A program made the position numbers and the translations under genes. The notes beneath the pieces were generated by a model, which saw nothing but the letters and a program-made list of their open reading frames with translations, did not search any database and had not been told where the DNA came from. A stretch of DNA of 64,000 nucleotides from Sphaerisporangium fuscum. Lineage in GTDB: Bacteria; Actinomycetota; Actinomycetes; Streptosporangiales; Streptosporangiaceae. Shown piece after piece: positions 55,601-63,582 of this stretch. Position 1 is the stretch's first letter; every line of letters starts with the position of its first letter. The stretch is from assembly GCF_018531465.1 (NCBI RefSeq), contig NZ_JAHDTF010000004.1, positions 1 to 64,000 of the forward strand, given 5' to 3'.

Positions 55601-57271
55601 TCCTGACGGAGCACAAGTATCCGAGGCACTCCTGAATCTCGGTACTCCTACCTGCCCTGCAGGTTCATGTGCCGCGGATACCATTATCAATGTGAAGCCC
55701 TTGCGGGGTGAGGTGACCTCGGAGACAAGAGGATCGGACCTTGCAGCGGAAGTCGATGATGAGGGCTTCCAAATGCCCATCACCTCACCCATTGCCGACA
55801 TCGCCGGATACGAATACGCGTGGCTGCTAGTGACGTCAAACCGAGAAGGTCCGGTTATCTTCGGTGATCCTTCTGCACTGAATCGGCCGTCTCTTTCGCT
55901 GGCCTATGCTCAGCCCGGCCCTCCAAGCAAAGTGCTCAACCTTTCGACGGCTCCTGGTGACGGAGGGGCTACGGTAAGTTGGGGGGTTCCTGAGAGTAGC
56001 GGAGGGAACGTCCTAATAGACTCGTACGACATCGAGGTGCTTGATGCTGGGGGGCATGTGCTTCGCGCTCTGGAAACGGCCTCGACTTCGACGTCAATTG
56101 CTGAGTTGACGAACGGTTCGATCTATACGATCAGAGTTCGAGCCAGGACTCGCATCGCCCCGGGCGAATGGGAGGCCGCCTCGGTCTCTCCGCGAGCACT
56201 TACGATCCCAATCGATCGGCCTGCCGATTCTTCGCAAGATTGCAATAAGGAATCCTATGCGAACACCATAAGGGCCTACTTCGAGGCCCAAAACGTTGTC
56301 CTTGAACATAGGGCCCCGAATGTCTGGGATCTGCCGGCAGCTGAACCAAGTGGCCCCATCGCCGCACAGCTAGCACTCATCAACAGGCCGATCGTGACGG
56401 CTGCGCAGAAGATGGAATCGAGTCACGTCAACCAGAAGAACGCCGCCGTTCAGGTACATGATGTCGTGGCGCAAGAGACGGTAGGTGGTCAAGTTCTCGT
56501 CAACGCGACCGTTGATCGAACACGTCAAATAGAATGGGTAGATCCGGCTGGCGCTACCGACAGCAAAAAAGATAGCCGATCAACGAACATCATATTCAGG
56601 TTCCGTCAGTGCGGCGACCTTGATGGTGTTATCGACGGCGACCAGCTGTATGAGGATTCAGACGATTTCTTCGATGATGCGGAATCTGGGTACGGAGGGA
56701 CGTATCCGGGTAGCAGTAGCGGTCATAAAGCAGTAGGAGGGTGCGACAAGACAAAGTATCCCGTAAAAGGTGTTCGCCTGGATGCCTGCTTTTTATTCTA
56801 CTATAAACCGCTCGACACGGCTGATCCAAAAAATTGGCTTCCGACGACAAGTTTCACCATCGACGGCGCCGAGGCCTGGGGAAGTCTTGTCTACGGCACT
56901 AAGTTTCGTAAAAGCAAAAAAACTCCTACCTTATCAAAAAATCGAATGTGGAGATCCAGACCGCCTTTTGTTTCGACAGTCTAGGGTGGGGTTTGACTGT
57001 AACGCCGAGCGGAAAGGAGCTTGGCCTTACCAGCCCGAACGAGTGTAGCGCCGCCAGCGAAGCCAGTTTCGTCGGCCCTGCGGGACAAAAAACCGTCTCC
57101 TATGACGCCGACGAAATCAAATCGGAATGCAACTGGTGTAATATAAACGCCATCAAGCAAAAAGTAATGGCTAGGGCAACGCTGGCCTTTTCTACCAAGA
57201 AGCTCAAGCCCTACGAGAACAGGTTCGAGTCCCAGTGGTGGGATGTGTACGGCTATCGTTGGTACTTCTGA
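52606..57271 (+). pseudogene. Large secreted DNRLRE-LamG-FN3 protein gene, broken by two single-base frameshifts
   Basis: Starts at GTG 52606 with a signal peptide (RTAVVMVSALAASLLTAGAM). First frame runs to a stop at 53547; the frame starting inside it continues to 56984; a third continues to 57271. At 53502 the text AGCCAGACGCGGCTTGG would read SPDAAWLADPATRYPVTIDP, a known family linker, if one C were added. At 56936-56941 an A6 run would join to SNVEIQTAFCFDS if one A were added. Domains: DNRLRE (about 53590-54115), LamG jelly roll (about 54300-54910, GQWSFTEG...DEVRAYQRALSETEI), FN3 (about 55915-56190), then an unknown Cys-containing C-terminus. Extracellular adhesin or wall protein by analogy. 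Either decaying or assembly errors. Confidence 0.75.
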
Positions 57272-57342
57272 CCTGCCGTACACTGCAGTGGAGGATTCAC
57301 GGCTGACTGTCGGGTTCAGCTGCTGAAGCGCGGTGAGGATCG

Positions 57343-57382
57343 ATGGCCGCCGCTCTGGCTGACAAGGAAGAGCGGCGGCCAT
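57343..57382. terminator. Terminator after the LamG gene
   Basis: 14-bp perfect stem ATGGCCGCCGCTCT / AGAGCGGCGGCCAT, 12-nt loop. Confidence 0.8.
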
Positions 57383-57454
57383 GGTATTTCGAAACTCGGT
57401 GCTCGCTATCAAGTGATCGGAAAGCTACGGTTGGAAGTGGGAGGAGGTGCGATT

Positions 57455-57631
57455 ATGAAAAGATCGCGAATCCTTTTTGCTGTCTCCATTATAGTCGTTT
57501 CATTCAGCGTTCTCGTGTCGGCGACAACCGCATCGATTCGAGATCAGCTAAGTATGATTGTGCTCGCCCTTGCGGGAATTTGCTTAATGCTTGGAGCGAT
57601 GGCTTTAGGTATGTGGGAGCGCAAGGATTGA
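57455..57631 (+). CDS. Small two-helix membrane protein
   Basis: 58 residues from ATG 57455, preceded by GGGAGGAGGTG. Two hydrophobic helices: RILFAVSIIVVSFSVLVSAT and MIVLALAGICLMLGAMALGM. Contains a TTA codon at 57584. It lies next to the broken LamG gene in the same A+T-rich patch. Function unknown. Confidence 0.55.
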   Translation: MKRSRILFAVSIIVVSFSVLVSATTASIRDQLSMIVLALAGICLMLGAMALGMWERKD

Positions 57632-58061
57632 TTCCGGCGGGATGGCTTGCTTCTGTCTCAAGTGCGAACCAGATAGCCATTCCTACCGCCCGTTCGCGGG
57701 TGACGCCCCAGCGCTTCGCGAACTGGTCAACGAATCGGATGCCGCAGCCGTGCTCGTCCTCAAATTCGCCGTAAAGCAGCTGCGGGAGGCCATCGTACCC
57801 GTCGTCGATTACGTTGACGTGGATGGAGTGGTCACTCGTTATGGCGATCACAACGGTGAAGGATGTTGATCCGCTGTGCTGCACCGAGTTGGCTGTCAAC
57901 TCCGATACCAGCAGGATGGCGACCTCGGCTGCCGGGTGGCCGGCAAGGGCTTCCTCGACGAGCCGCCGGGCCAGTGAGATCTGGTCGAGGGCGGCCTTGA
58001 AGGTCTCGTGTCGCAGAACGTAAAGGGCCCGGATCGGTTGTGACACCAGAGCGGAGGTCAC
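57504..58061 (-). CDS. RsbW-like ATP-binding (HATPase_c_2) protein
   Basis: 185 residues from GTG 58061. GHKL core: SLARRLVEEALAGHPAAEVA, LLVSELTANSVQHSG (N-box), HVNVIDDGYDGLP and EHGCGIRFVDQFAKRWGV. Streptomyces-type stand-alone kinase/anti-sigma domains of this kind are very common. The C-terminal 50 residues are not family-like and overlap the small membrane protein gene on the other strand by 128 bp. Confidence 0.8.
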   Translation of the reverse strand: MTSALVSQPIRALYVLRHETFKAALDQISLARRLVEEALAGHPAAEVAILLVSELTANSVQHSGSTSFTVVIAITSDHSIHVNVIDDGYDGLPQLLYGEFEDEHGCGIRFVDQFAKRWGVTRERAVGMAIWFALETEASHPAGINPCAPTYLKPSLQALSKFPQGRAQSYLADLESMRLSPTRER

Positions 58062-58134
58062 GATACGGCTCTGCCGAGTGCTGAGGTGTCCGGCCCGGCA
58101 GTGGTGTGCTGAAGAGGCGTCGGTCGAGACGGTC

Positions 58135-58468
58135 GGAGGAGTAGCCGGGCGCGTCCCGCAAGCGACGCTTGCCTGCCGCGCCTGTAAGAACGGGCATGAG
58201 TTGGATGTGGTCGTGCTGGAAGAGCGTCCGTTCGCCTCTGATCGCGTTACGACCATCGGTGAGGTGAAGCCGACGGCCAAGCGCGTTGACGTGACCGCTC
58301 TTGAGCGTCTGGAGCACATCCGTGGTCTGCTTGCCGCAGAGAAGGTAGAGAACCCGCCTAAGCTTCTGCTCTTCTCGAGATCCGGATTCACCGATGCGCT
58401 CAGACGCTTGGCTGACAGGAGTCGACACGGAACTTGTTGATTTTTCCCGACTCTATGCCGCAGCCTAG
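58135..58468 (+). pseudogene. Remnant of a DUF234-type ATPase C-terminus
   Basis: The frame ending at 58440 reads ACRACKNGHELDVVVLEERP, TIGEVKPTAKRVDVTALERL and PPKLLLFSRSGFTDALRRLA, the nuclease-like tail of AAA ATPases with D...ExK. It then shifts frame near 58413; the other frame gives VDTELVDFSRLYAAA and a TAG at 58466, the expected family end. The ATPase part is missing. The 58469-58563 gap has no gene. Confidence 0.6.
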
Positions 58469-58563
58469 GTGATCAACTATGTCCTGGGTCCGTGGAGGTT
58501 GGAAGGGCCTGAGATAGGGAGTCTTGCCCGTCGATCTCGCAGCGGGGTTCTGCGAGGGTGTCG

Positions 58564-58911
58564 TCAAAGGGCGAGGTGGACGCGGAGGGCGTTGTCCAGT
58601 TTTTTCAAGGTCTTGGGGGTCAGGCTGCCGATGCGAGAGCCGAGGCGGTTTACGGCGACGGCGCGGAGTTGCTCGGCTTGGGCTTTAGAGTCGACGGGGA
58701 GGCCGCACTCGTCGGCGTGGAGGAGGACCTGGAACGAGAAGACTCGTTCGATGTTAGACGTTATGGGGACGACCGTGACGACTCCCCGTCCGTTGCGGGC
58801 GGCGGCGCGGTTGGCGGCGTCGTTGCTGACGATCACTGCGGGCCGGGTCTTGTTCGCTTCGGAACCCTTGACGGGTTCGAAGTCGACCCAGTGGATGTCG
58901 CCGCGTCGCAC
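58564..58911 (-). CDS. mazF: MazF-type mRNA interferase toxin
   Basis: 115 residues from GTG 58911 (VRRGDIHWVDFEPVKGSEAN), preceded by GAAGGGAA. Core motifs KTRPAVIVSND, VVTVVPITSNI and VLLHADECGLPVDSKAQAEQ are all MazF. Sequence-specific RNA cleavage; specificity unknown. Ninety-seven bp after mazE; a longer ATG 58995 frame lacks family similarity. Confidence 0.93.
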   Translation of the reverse strand: MRRGDIHWVDFEPVKGSEANKTRPAVIVSNDAANRAAARNGRGVVTVVPITSNIERVFSFQVLLHADECGLPVDSKAQAEQLRAVAVNRLGSRIGSLTPKTLKKLDNALRVHLAL

Positions 58912-59008
58912 GGAGTTCCCTTCTACGGTGAATGCTGCTGGAGGCCGAGATCGGCACAGCCTCAGGCTGTCCGCGACCAGGCGTCCGGCTTCCATGTCGA
59001 TGAGATGA

Positions 59009-59242
59009 CTAGCGGGGCCCGCTGTCTGTGAGGCCGTCGCTGGTCGTGGACGACCATAGGGCGGCGTCTCCGCTCTCGTCCCACTCGGCGAAAGCAGAGG
59101 CGTAGCTGTCTTCCAGGTCCGCTCTGCGAAGCAACTGGATCGCGGTGTGGATGGCAGCGGAACGTGAAGACGCCTCACCGCGCTCGATGGCTTCATCGAG
59201 GATTGCAATGTCCTCGTCGGGAAGGCTCACACTCAGCTTCAT
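59009..59242 (-). CDS. mazE: Ribbon-helix-helix antitoxin of the MazF module
   Basis: 77 residues. MKLSVSLPDEDIAILDEAIE and SRSAAIHTAIQLLRRADLED form an RHH fold; a C-terminal disordered acidic tail (YASAFAEWDESGDAALW) should bind MazF. It precedes mazF, as usual for antitoxins. Confidence 0.9.
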   Translation of the reverse strand: MKLSVSLPDEDIAILDEAIERGEASSRSAAIHTAIQLLRRADLEDSYASAFAEWDESGDAALWSSTTSDGLTDSGPR

Positions 59243-59418
59243 ACCATCTATGCTACCGAGGGTGCTACCGACTTGGCTACTTCAGCCTAAGGGGGCGGCA
59301 GCCAGGGTCGCTTGGTAGGGGCTTCGGTGATCTTGAGTCACTTGCCTTCCTGCCGATGCAGCGGTGGGTTCGGCTGCCACGCGCAGGTTCGCCGTGAGGC
59401 GTATGGCTCCTGGAAGGT

Positions 59419-59838
59419 TCAGCCGGTTGGGTGGCCGAGTTGGGTGAGGAGTTGTAGCTGGTCGAAGTAGAGGCGGAGGCTTTCGATCAGGCCGTTCTCC
59501 ACTGTGCAGATGTAGCAGCCGCGCAGGGAGAGGGGGCGGCCCGTGGGTGGGATTATGCGGCCGTCGGGCATCGTGTAGGGGCCCTGGTGGGTTCCCACCA
59601 TCAGGAGTTCGTCGATCGTCACGTCGCCCGCGTCGTAGGACTCCACGATCACCGCGCGGACGTCAGGGAAGGCCTCCCAGAACTCGCCTATGTACGAGGC
59701 GAGCTCCTCGCGGCCCTGTGACACACCTTCCGGGCTGACCGTCACCCCGGTCGGGCTGACGGTGCGCAGCAGTTCGTGCATGTCGTGTGCGTTGAACGCG
59801 GCGGTGTACCTGTCACGGATCGCCCGGGCGTCGGTCAT
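59419..59838 (-). CDS. SnoaL-like polyketide-cyclase-fold (NTF2) protein
   Basis: 139 residues. RDRYTAAFNAHDMHELLRTV, FWEAFPDVRAVIVESYDAGD and GRPLSLRGCYICTVENGLIE are typical of the SnoaL/NTF2 family of hydrolases, cyclases or ligand-binders. No catalytic assignment. Confidence 0.8.
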   Translation of the reverse strand: MTDARAIRDRYTAAFNAHDMHELLRTVSPTGVTVSPEGVSQGREELASYIGEFWEAFPDVRAVIVESYDAGDVTIDELLMVGTHQGPYTMPDGRIIPPTGRPLSLRGCYICTVENGLIESLRLYFDQLQLLTQLGHPTG

Positions 59839-59919
59839 GGTGCCGGCCTCCTCCCCGGGTCATGCCCGGACATGGGACGAGGGACACCGGCGTCGTCCGG
59901 TGCCCCTCGTCGGACAGGT

Positions 59920-60330
59920 TCAGGGGTGGAGCGGGAGGCCCTTGAGGGTTTTGTCGATCTGGTTGCGGGGGCCGTAGACGGCCAGACCGACCAGGGGGAG
60001 TTCGTCGGCGGGGACGGCCGCCACGGCGGCGCGGTTGTCGTCGTCGTGGCCGGTTTTGAACATCTCCTCGATGTAGACCGCTGTCGGCAGGCCGCGGCTC
60101 ACGGCGCGGGAATGCGTGCGGGTCAGGGCCTCGGCGTCGGCGGCGTAGATGAGTACCGGCTGGCGGAACATCGCGAGGTAGGCGGTGCCGGAGGCGTCCT
60201 CGTACGGCTTGCCGATGATGTCCTCGGCTCCTGCCGCGATGGCGCTGGCCAGGAAAGCGGTCACGTTGAGCTTCTGCCAGACGGCCAGGTCCTCCCGGAC
60301 GACGATGCCGATCTTCGTGTCGAAACGCAT
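59920..60330 (-). CDS. DUF2000 family protein
   Basis: 136 residues from ATG 60330 (MRFDTKIGIVVREDLAVWQK). NVTAFLASAIAAG, VLIYAADAEAL and VYGPRNQIDKTLKGLPLHP are DUF2000-like. Function unknown; the fold relates to peptidyl-tRNA hydrolase-2-like proteins. Confidence 0.75.
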   Translation of the reverse strand: MRFDTKIGIVVREDLAVWQKLNVTAFLASAIAAGAEDIIGKPYEDASGTAYLAMFRQPVLIYAADAEALTRTHSRAVSRGLPTAVYIEEMFKTGHDDDNRAAVAAVPADELPLVGLAVYGPRNQIDKTLKGLPLHP

Positions 60331-60440
60331 ATACGCAGCTTGGCGGGGTGCGGGGAGGGCTGTCTTGTACGGCGGTGCGGGGAGGTAGCGGCGCACAGCT
60401 TCGTGGGGTGGTGCTTCTCGTTCAACAGGGTGCTGGGGAG

Positions 60441-60590
60441 GGCGAGTTCGGGGGATGGTCCGAGGAGGGCGGGTTCAAGGGGATCACCCTGGAAGGGTGG
60501 GTTCAGGGGCGTGGTCCGAGGAGGGCGAGTTCGGGGGATCACCCGGGAAGGGCGGGTTCAGGGGGTGCGCCAGGAAGGGCGGGGTTCGGG
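60441..60590. repeat. 27-28 bp minisatellite, about 5.5 copies
   Basis: Units begin GGCGAGTTCGGGGGAT, GGCGGGTTCAAGGGGAT, GGTGGGTTCAGGGGC and so on, at 60441, 60468, 60496, 60524, 60551 and 60578. Confidence 0.85.
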
Positions 60591-60643
60591 ATAGCGTTGA
60601 ACTGATCGCCTGATCCGAAGAGCAGTCCCAGTCTGGAGAGATG

Positions 60644-60976
60644 ATGGCTCGTTCTGAAGCACGTGTCGCCACTGATCGTCCGCACCGTTACGCCAAGCAG
60701 CTCGCCTCTCACCTGGGCCGTCGTGTCGAGGCCGTGTGGGACGAAGAGGCCGGTGAGGGGCGGTTGGCGTTCCAGGTCGGTACGGGAACGCTCACCGCCG
60801 AGCCCGGTGCTCTGCTGCTGGCCGTCGAGGGGGATGCCGAGAACCTCGAGCGGCTGGAGGATGTCGTCGGCCGTCACCTTGTTCGCTTCGGCGCCAAGGA
60901 CGAACTGGTGGTCGAGTGGAAGCGGGACAACGGGGAGCCGGGGACCGTGTACCGGAACGAGGAAGACGCCTCCTGA
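60644..60976 (+). CDS. DUF2218 family protein
   Basis: 110 residues. VATDRPHRYAKQLASHLGRR, GEGRLAFQVGTGTLTAEPGA and VGRHLVRFGAKDELVVEWKR match DUF2218. Two ATGs (60641, 60644); the second has better SD spacing. Function unknown; often near siderophore or AraC genes. Confidence 0.85.
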   Translation: MARSEARVATDRPHRYAKQLASHLGRRVEAVWDEEAGEGRLAFQVGTGTLTAEPGALLLAVEGDAENLERLEDVVGRHLVRFGAKDELVVEWKRDNGEPGTVYRNEEDAS

Positions 60977-61113
60977 TCCGGTGAGCCCGGGTTCCCGGGC
61001 TCAGCGCTCAGGGGTGGGCCGCCTCCTGAGTCCGTTTCGCCCGGTCCCTGGCCGGCTCGGGTTTTTGTCAACGCTCTTCGCCTGGTCGGCCGGGGTTTGG
61101 CAGACTGGCGGGT

Positions 61114-61965
61114 ATGGCTGACTGGTCCAACTACTGGCGTTCCCCGGACCGGCCGCTTGAGGCGATGCACGCGCACTTCGAGCGGCACGTCTACCACCGG
61201 CACAGCCACGAGACGTACTCCTTCGGGTTCACCGAGGAGGGGGCGCAGAGTTTCACCTGCCGAGGTGCCGCTCATACGAGTGCCGCCGGCATGGTGATGG
61301 CGTTCAACCCGGATGATCCCCACGACGGGCACGCGACGAACGGCGCCGGCTTCACGTATCGGATGCTGCACCTGGGGCCCGAGCTGCTGGCCGACGTGCT
61401 CAAGGACGCGGCGGGACGGCCGGTGGGGCTGCCGCTCTTCGCCGATCCGGTCGTGGCCGATCGCCGGCTGGCCGGCAGGCTCCGGGGGTTGCACGAAGCG
61501 TTGCTCGGCGAGGCGACGCCCTTGCGCAGGGACGAACTGCTCGATTCCGTCGTGCTGGACCTGGTCGGGCACGCGAGCCACCGGGTGCCGGGGACTCGCA
61601 TGCCCGCGGGATTCCCGGCGGGGCCGGCGCGTTCGGACCGGGCCACCGCGCAGGTCGTACGCGAGATGCTGCACGACGGCGACGACGGCGGAATCTCCGC
61701 CGGCGACCTGGCCGCGGCCGCCGGGCGGAGCCGGTTCGCCGTGTACCGCTCCTTCCATGCGACGTACGGCATGGCGCCGAGCGACTACCAGCGGCAGCTA
61801 CGGCTGCGGGCCGCGCGGCGGCTGCTCGCCGAGGGGCGGTCGGCGGCGGAGGTGGCCGCGGTCACCGGGTTCACGGACCAGAGCCATCTCACCCGGTGGT
61901 TCACGCGGTGCTTCGGAGTGACGCCCGGCGCCTACCGCCGGGCCGTCTCCGATCCCGTCTCCTGA
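61114..61965 (+). CDS. AraC-family transcriptional regulator
   Basis: 283 residues. N-terminal cupin-like arm (HFERHVYHRHSHETYSFGFT, MVMAFNPDDPHDGH) and C-terminal double HTH (SAGDLAAAAGRSRFAVYRSF, RLLAEGRSAAEVAAVTGFTD, LTRWFTRCFGVTPGAYRR). Effector unknown. Confidence 0.92.
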   Translation: MADWSNYWRSPDRPLEAMHAHFERHVYHRHSHETYSFGFTEEGAQSFTCRGAAHTSAAGMVMAFNPDDPHDGHATNGAGFTYRMLHLGPELLADVLKDAAGRPVGLPLFADPVVADRRLAGRLRGLHEALLGEATPLRRDELLDSVVLDLVGHASHRVPGTRMPAGFPAGPARSDRATAQVVREMLHDGDDGGISAGDLAAAAGRSRFAVYRSFHATYGMAPSDYQRQLRLRAARRLLAEGRSAAEVAAVTGFTDQSHLTRWFTRCFGVTPGAYRRAVSDPVS

Positions 61966-62228
61966 GCCGTCCTGGTCGCAGTCCTCTTTCTTGTGCTCCG
62001 GCAGGACGATCGTTCGCCTCTCGATGAGGTGTCCGCGGCGGTTCACCGAGTTGCCCGCCGTACGGCGGCGCCGGATTCGCCGTACCACCTCTCGCCGACG
62101 CGGCGCCGACAAGAAGGCACTGAACCTGGGCGGGGAGAAGGAGCCGGCGTCGTGTTGAGGTTCCTCGGGGCGGTCGCTTGGTGATGGTGATCAGGGTGGT
62201 CTGGTGTTGATGGGGTGCTTCGGGGCGG

Positions 62229-63074
62229 TCACTTCGTGATGATGATCAAGGTGCCCAGTGGGATGCGGGAGAGGGCGTTGAGTGCCTCCTGCGGTATGCG
62301 GACGCAGCCGTGGGACACCGCGTGGCCGAAGACGCTCTTGTCCGGCCAGCCGTGCAGGCCCACCGTGGCAGGGCCGCCGTCGTAGGACTGCAGCGCGTCC
62401 GAGTGCATGCCGAGCGGCAGGATGATCGGGCTGTAGGTGACCTCGGGCGGAGTCAGGGAGGCGAGGAGGAAGGTGCGGCCGACCGGGGTCGGCGTCTCCT
62501 TCGTGCCGATGGCGACACGCCAGGATCCCGTCTCCTTGCCGTCCTTGAGGAGGGTGAGGCGTCGCGCGCTGAGGTCGATGTGTACCTCGTACGGGCTGTG
62601 GGACTCCTTCGTCTTGCCGTCGCCGGTGTGGATCCAGCCTGTGGAGCCGTTGGGACGGCTGGGCAGGAGCACCCGGGCCCACTCCGGCCGGGTCTCGATC
62701 ACCGGCAGCCAGGTGGGGTTGTCCAACTGGGTGGTCGGTACGACCGCGATGGCCGGGCCGCCGGGTTCGGTGTAGACGACCTTGGCGGTGCGCGGATGGA
62801 GGACCAGTCCGTCACTGCCGGCGAACGGCGGCGAGTCCAGCCCGGCTTTCGTGATCTTGGTCCAGGTGGTCGTACGGGGAAGGGCCGCGAGCTGCTTGGC
62901 GGTGAGTTTGACGGGCTTGATGGGCTTGGCCGGCGCGGCCGCGGGCGGCTTGGCCAGTTCGCGGTCCACCTTCCTGTTGGTGAACACGACGAGGATCGCG
63001 AGGCCCGCGATCAGTGCGGCGAGCGCCGCGACGATGGTGAAGGTGGTGGCTGTGGGTCGGCGACGAACGAACAT
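62229..63074 (-). CDS. L,D-transpeptidase (YkuD) with N-terminal anchor
   Basis: 281 residues. Signal anchor (FTIVAALAALIAGLAILVVF), Ala/Pro/Lys linker, a GW/SH3-like RPNGSTGWI region, then the YkuD domain with VGLHGWPDKS and SHGCVRIPQEALNAL (catalytic Cys, His). Forms 3-3 peptidoglycan crosslinks. 63075-63525 upstream shows no gene. Confidence 0.93.
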   Translation of the reverse strand: MFVRRRPTATTFTIVAALAALIAGLAILVVFTNRKVDRELAKPPAAAPAKPIKPVKLTAKQLAALPRTTTWTKITKAGLDSPPFAGSDGLVLHPRTAKVVYTEPGGPAIAVVPTTQLDNPTWLPVIETRPEWARVLLPSRPNGSTGWIHTGDGKTKESHSPYEVHIDLSARRLTLLKDGKETGSWRVAIGTKETPTPVGRTFLLASLTPPEVTYSPIILPLGMHSDALQSYDGGPATVGLHGWPDKSVFGHAVSHGCVRIPQEALNALSRIPLGTLIIITK

Positions 63075-63525
63075 GGGACCCCCGGAAGTACTGGCTGATG
63101 CGTGTCGCGGTCGGAGGGGTGGTAGAGGTCGGCCAAGTGGTTCGAGGGATGATCATCGGGTGGGCAGGGCGAAGCGGAGGGGACGGGGCCGGCCTGCCTG
63201 TGACGGATGAGCGGGTGGTTCAGCGTTCCAGGACGGCAGCTGTGGCGGCGGCGTGCCAGGGCGACAGCAGTACCGCGTTCACCGAGCACGTCGGAAACGT
63301 TCGGCTTGAGGTGGGCGGGGGAGTGCCGGGGCCGGTTGAGGCCCGGGGCGGCGTGGCGGCAGGAGGCCGGCCGTGGCGGCCGGTCCTGGCGGGCGCGAGG
63401 AGTTGGTGCGGGGGGAGGATCCGGCTCCGCTTCTGGTGGCGAGAGCCGGGAGTGCCGCGATCGCCGTCGTCAGGATCGGCGGCGCCGGCCGCCCTGCTTC
63501 AGGGCGTCGAGCACACGTGATCCTG

Positions 63526-63562
63526 ACGGGCCCGCCCGCAACGGACGGATGGGCGGGCCCGT
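63526..63562 (-). terminator. Terminator after the His/Asp-rich gene
   Basis: 12-bp stem ACGGGCCCGCCC / GGGCGGGCCCGT. Confidence 0.75.
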
Positions 63563-63582
63563 GGCGATGCCGGAGCAGCTGA

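Noticed and set aside
58912..58995. Longer MazF start at ATG 58995.
   Set aside because: The extra 28 residues do not match MazF proteins; GTG 58911 has an SD and the family N-terminus.
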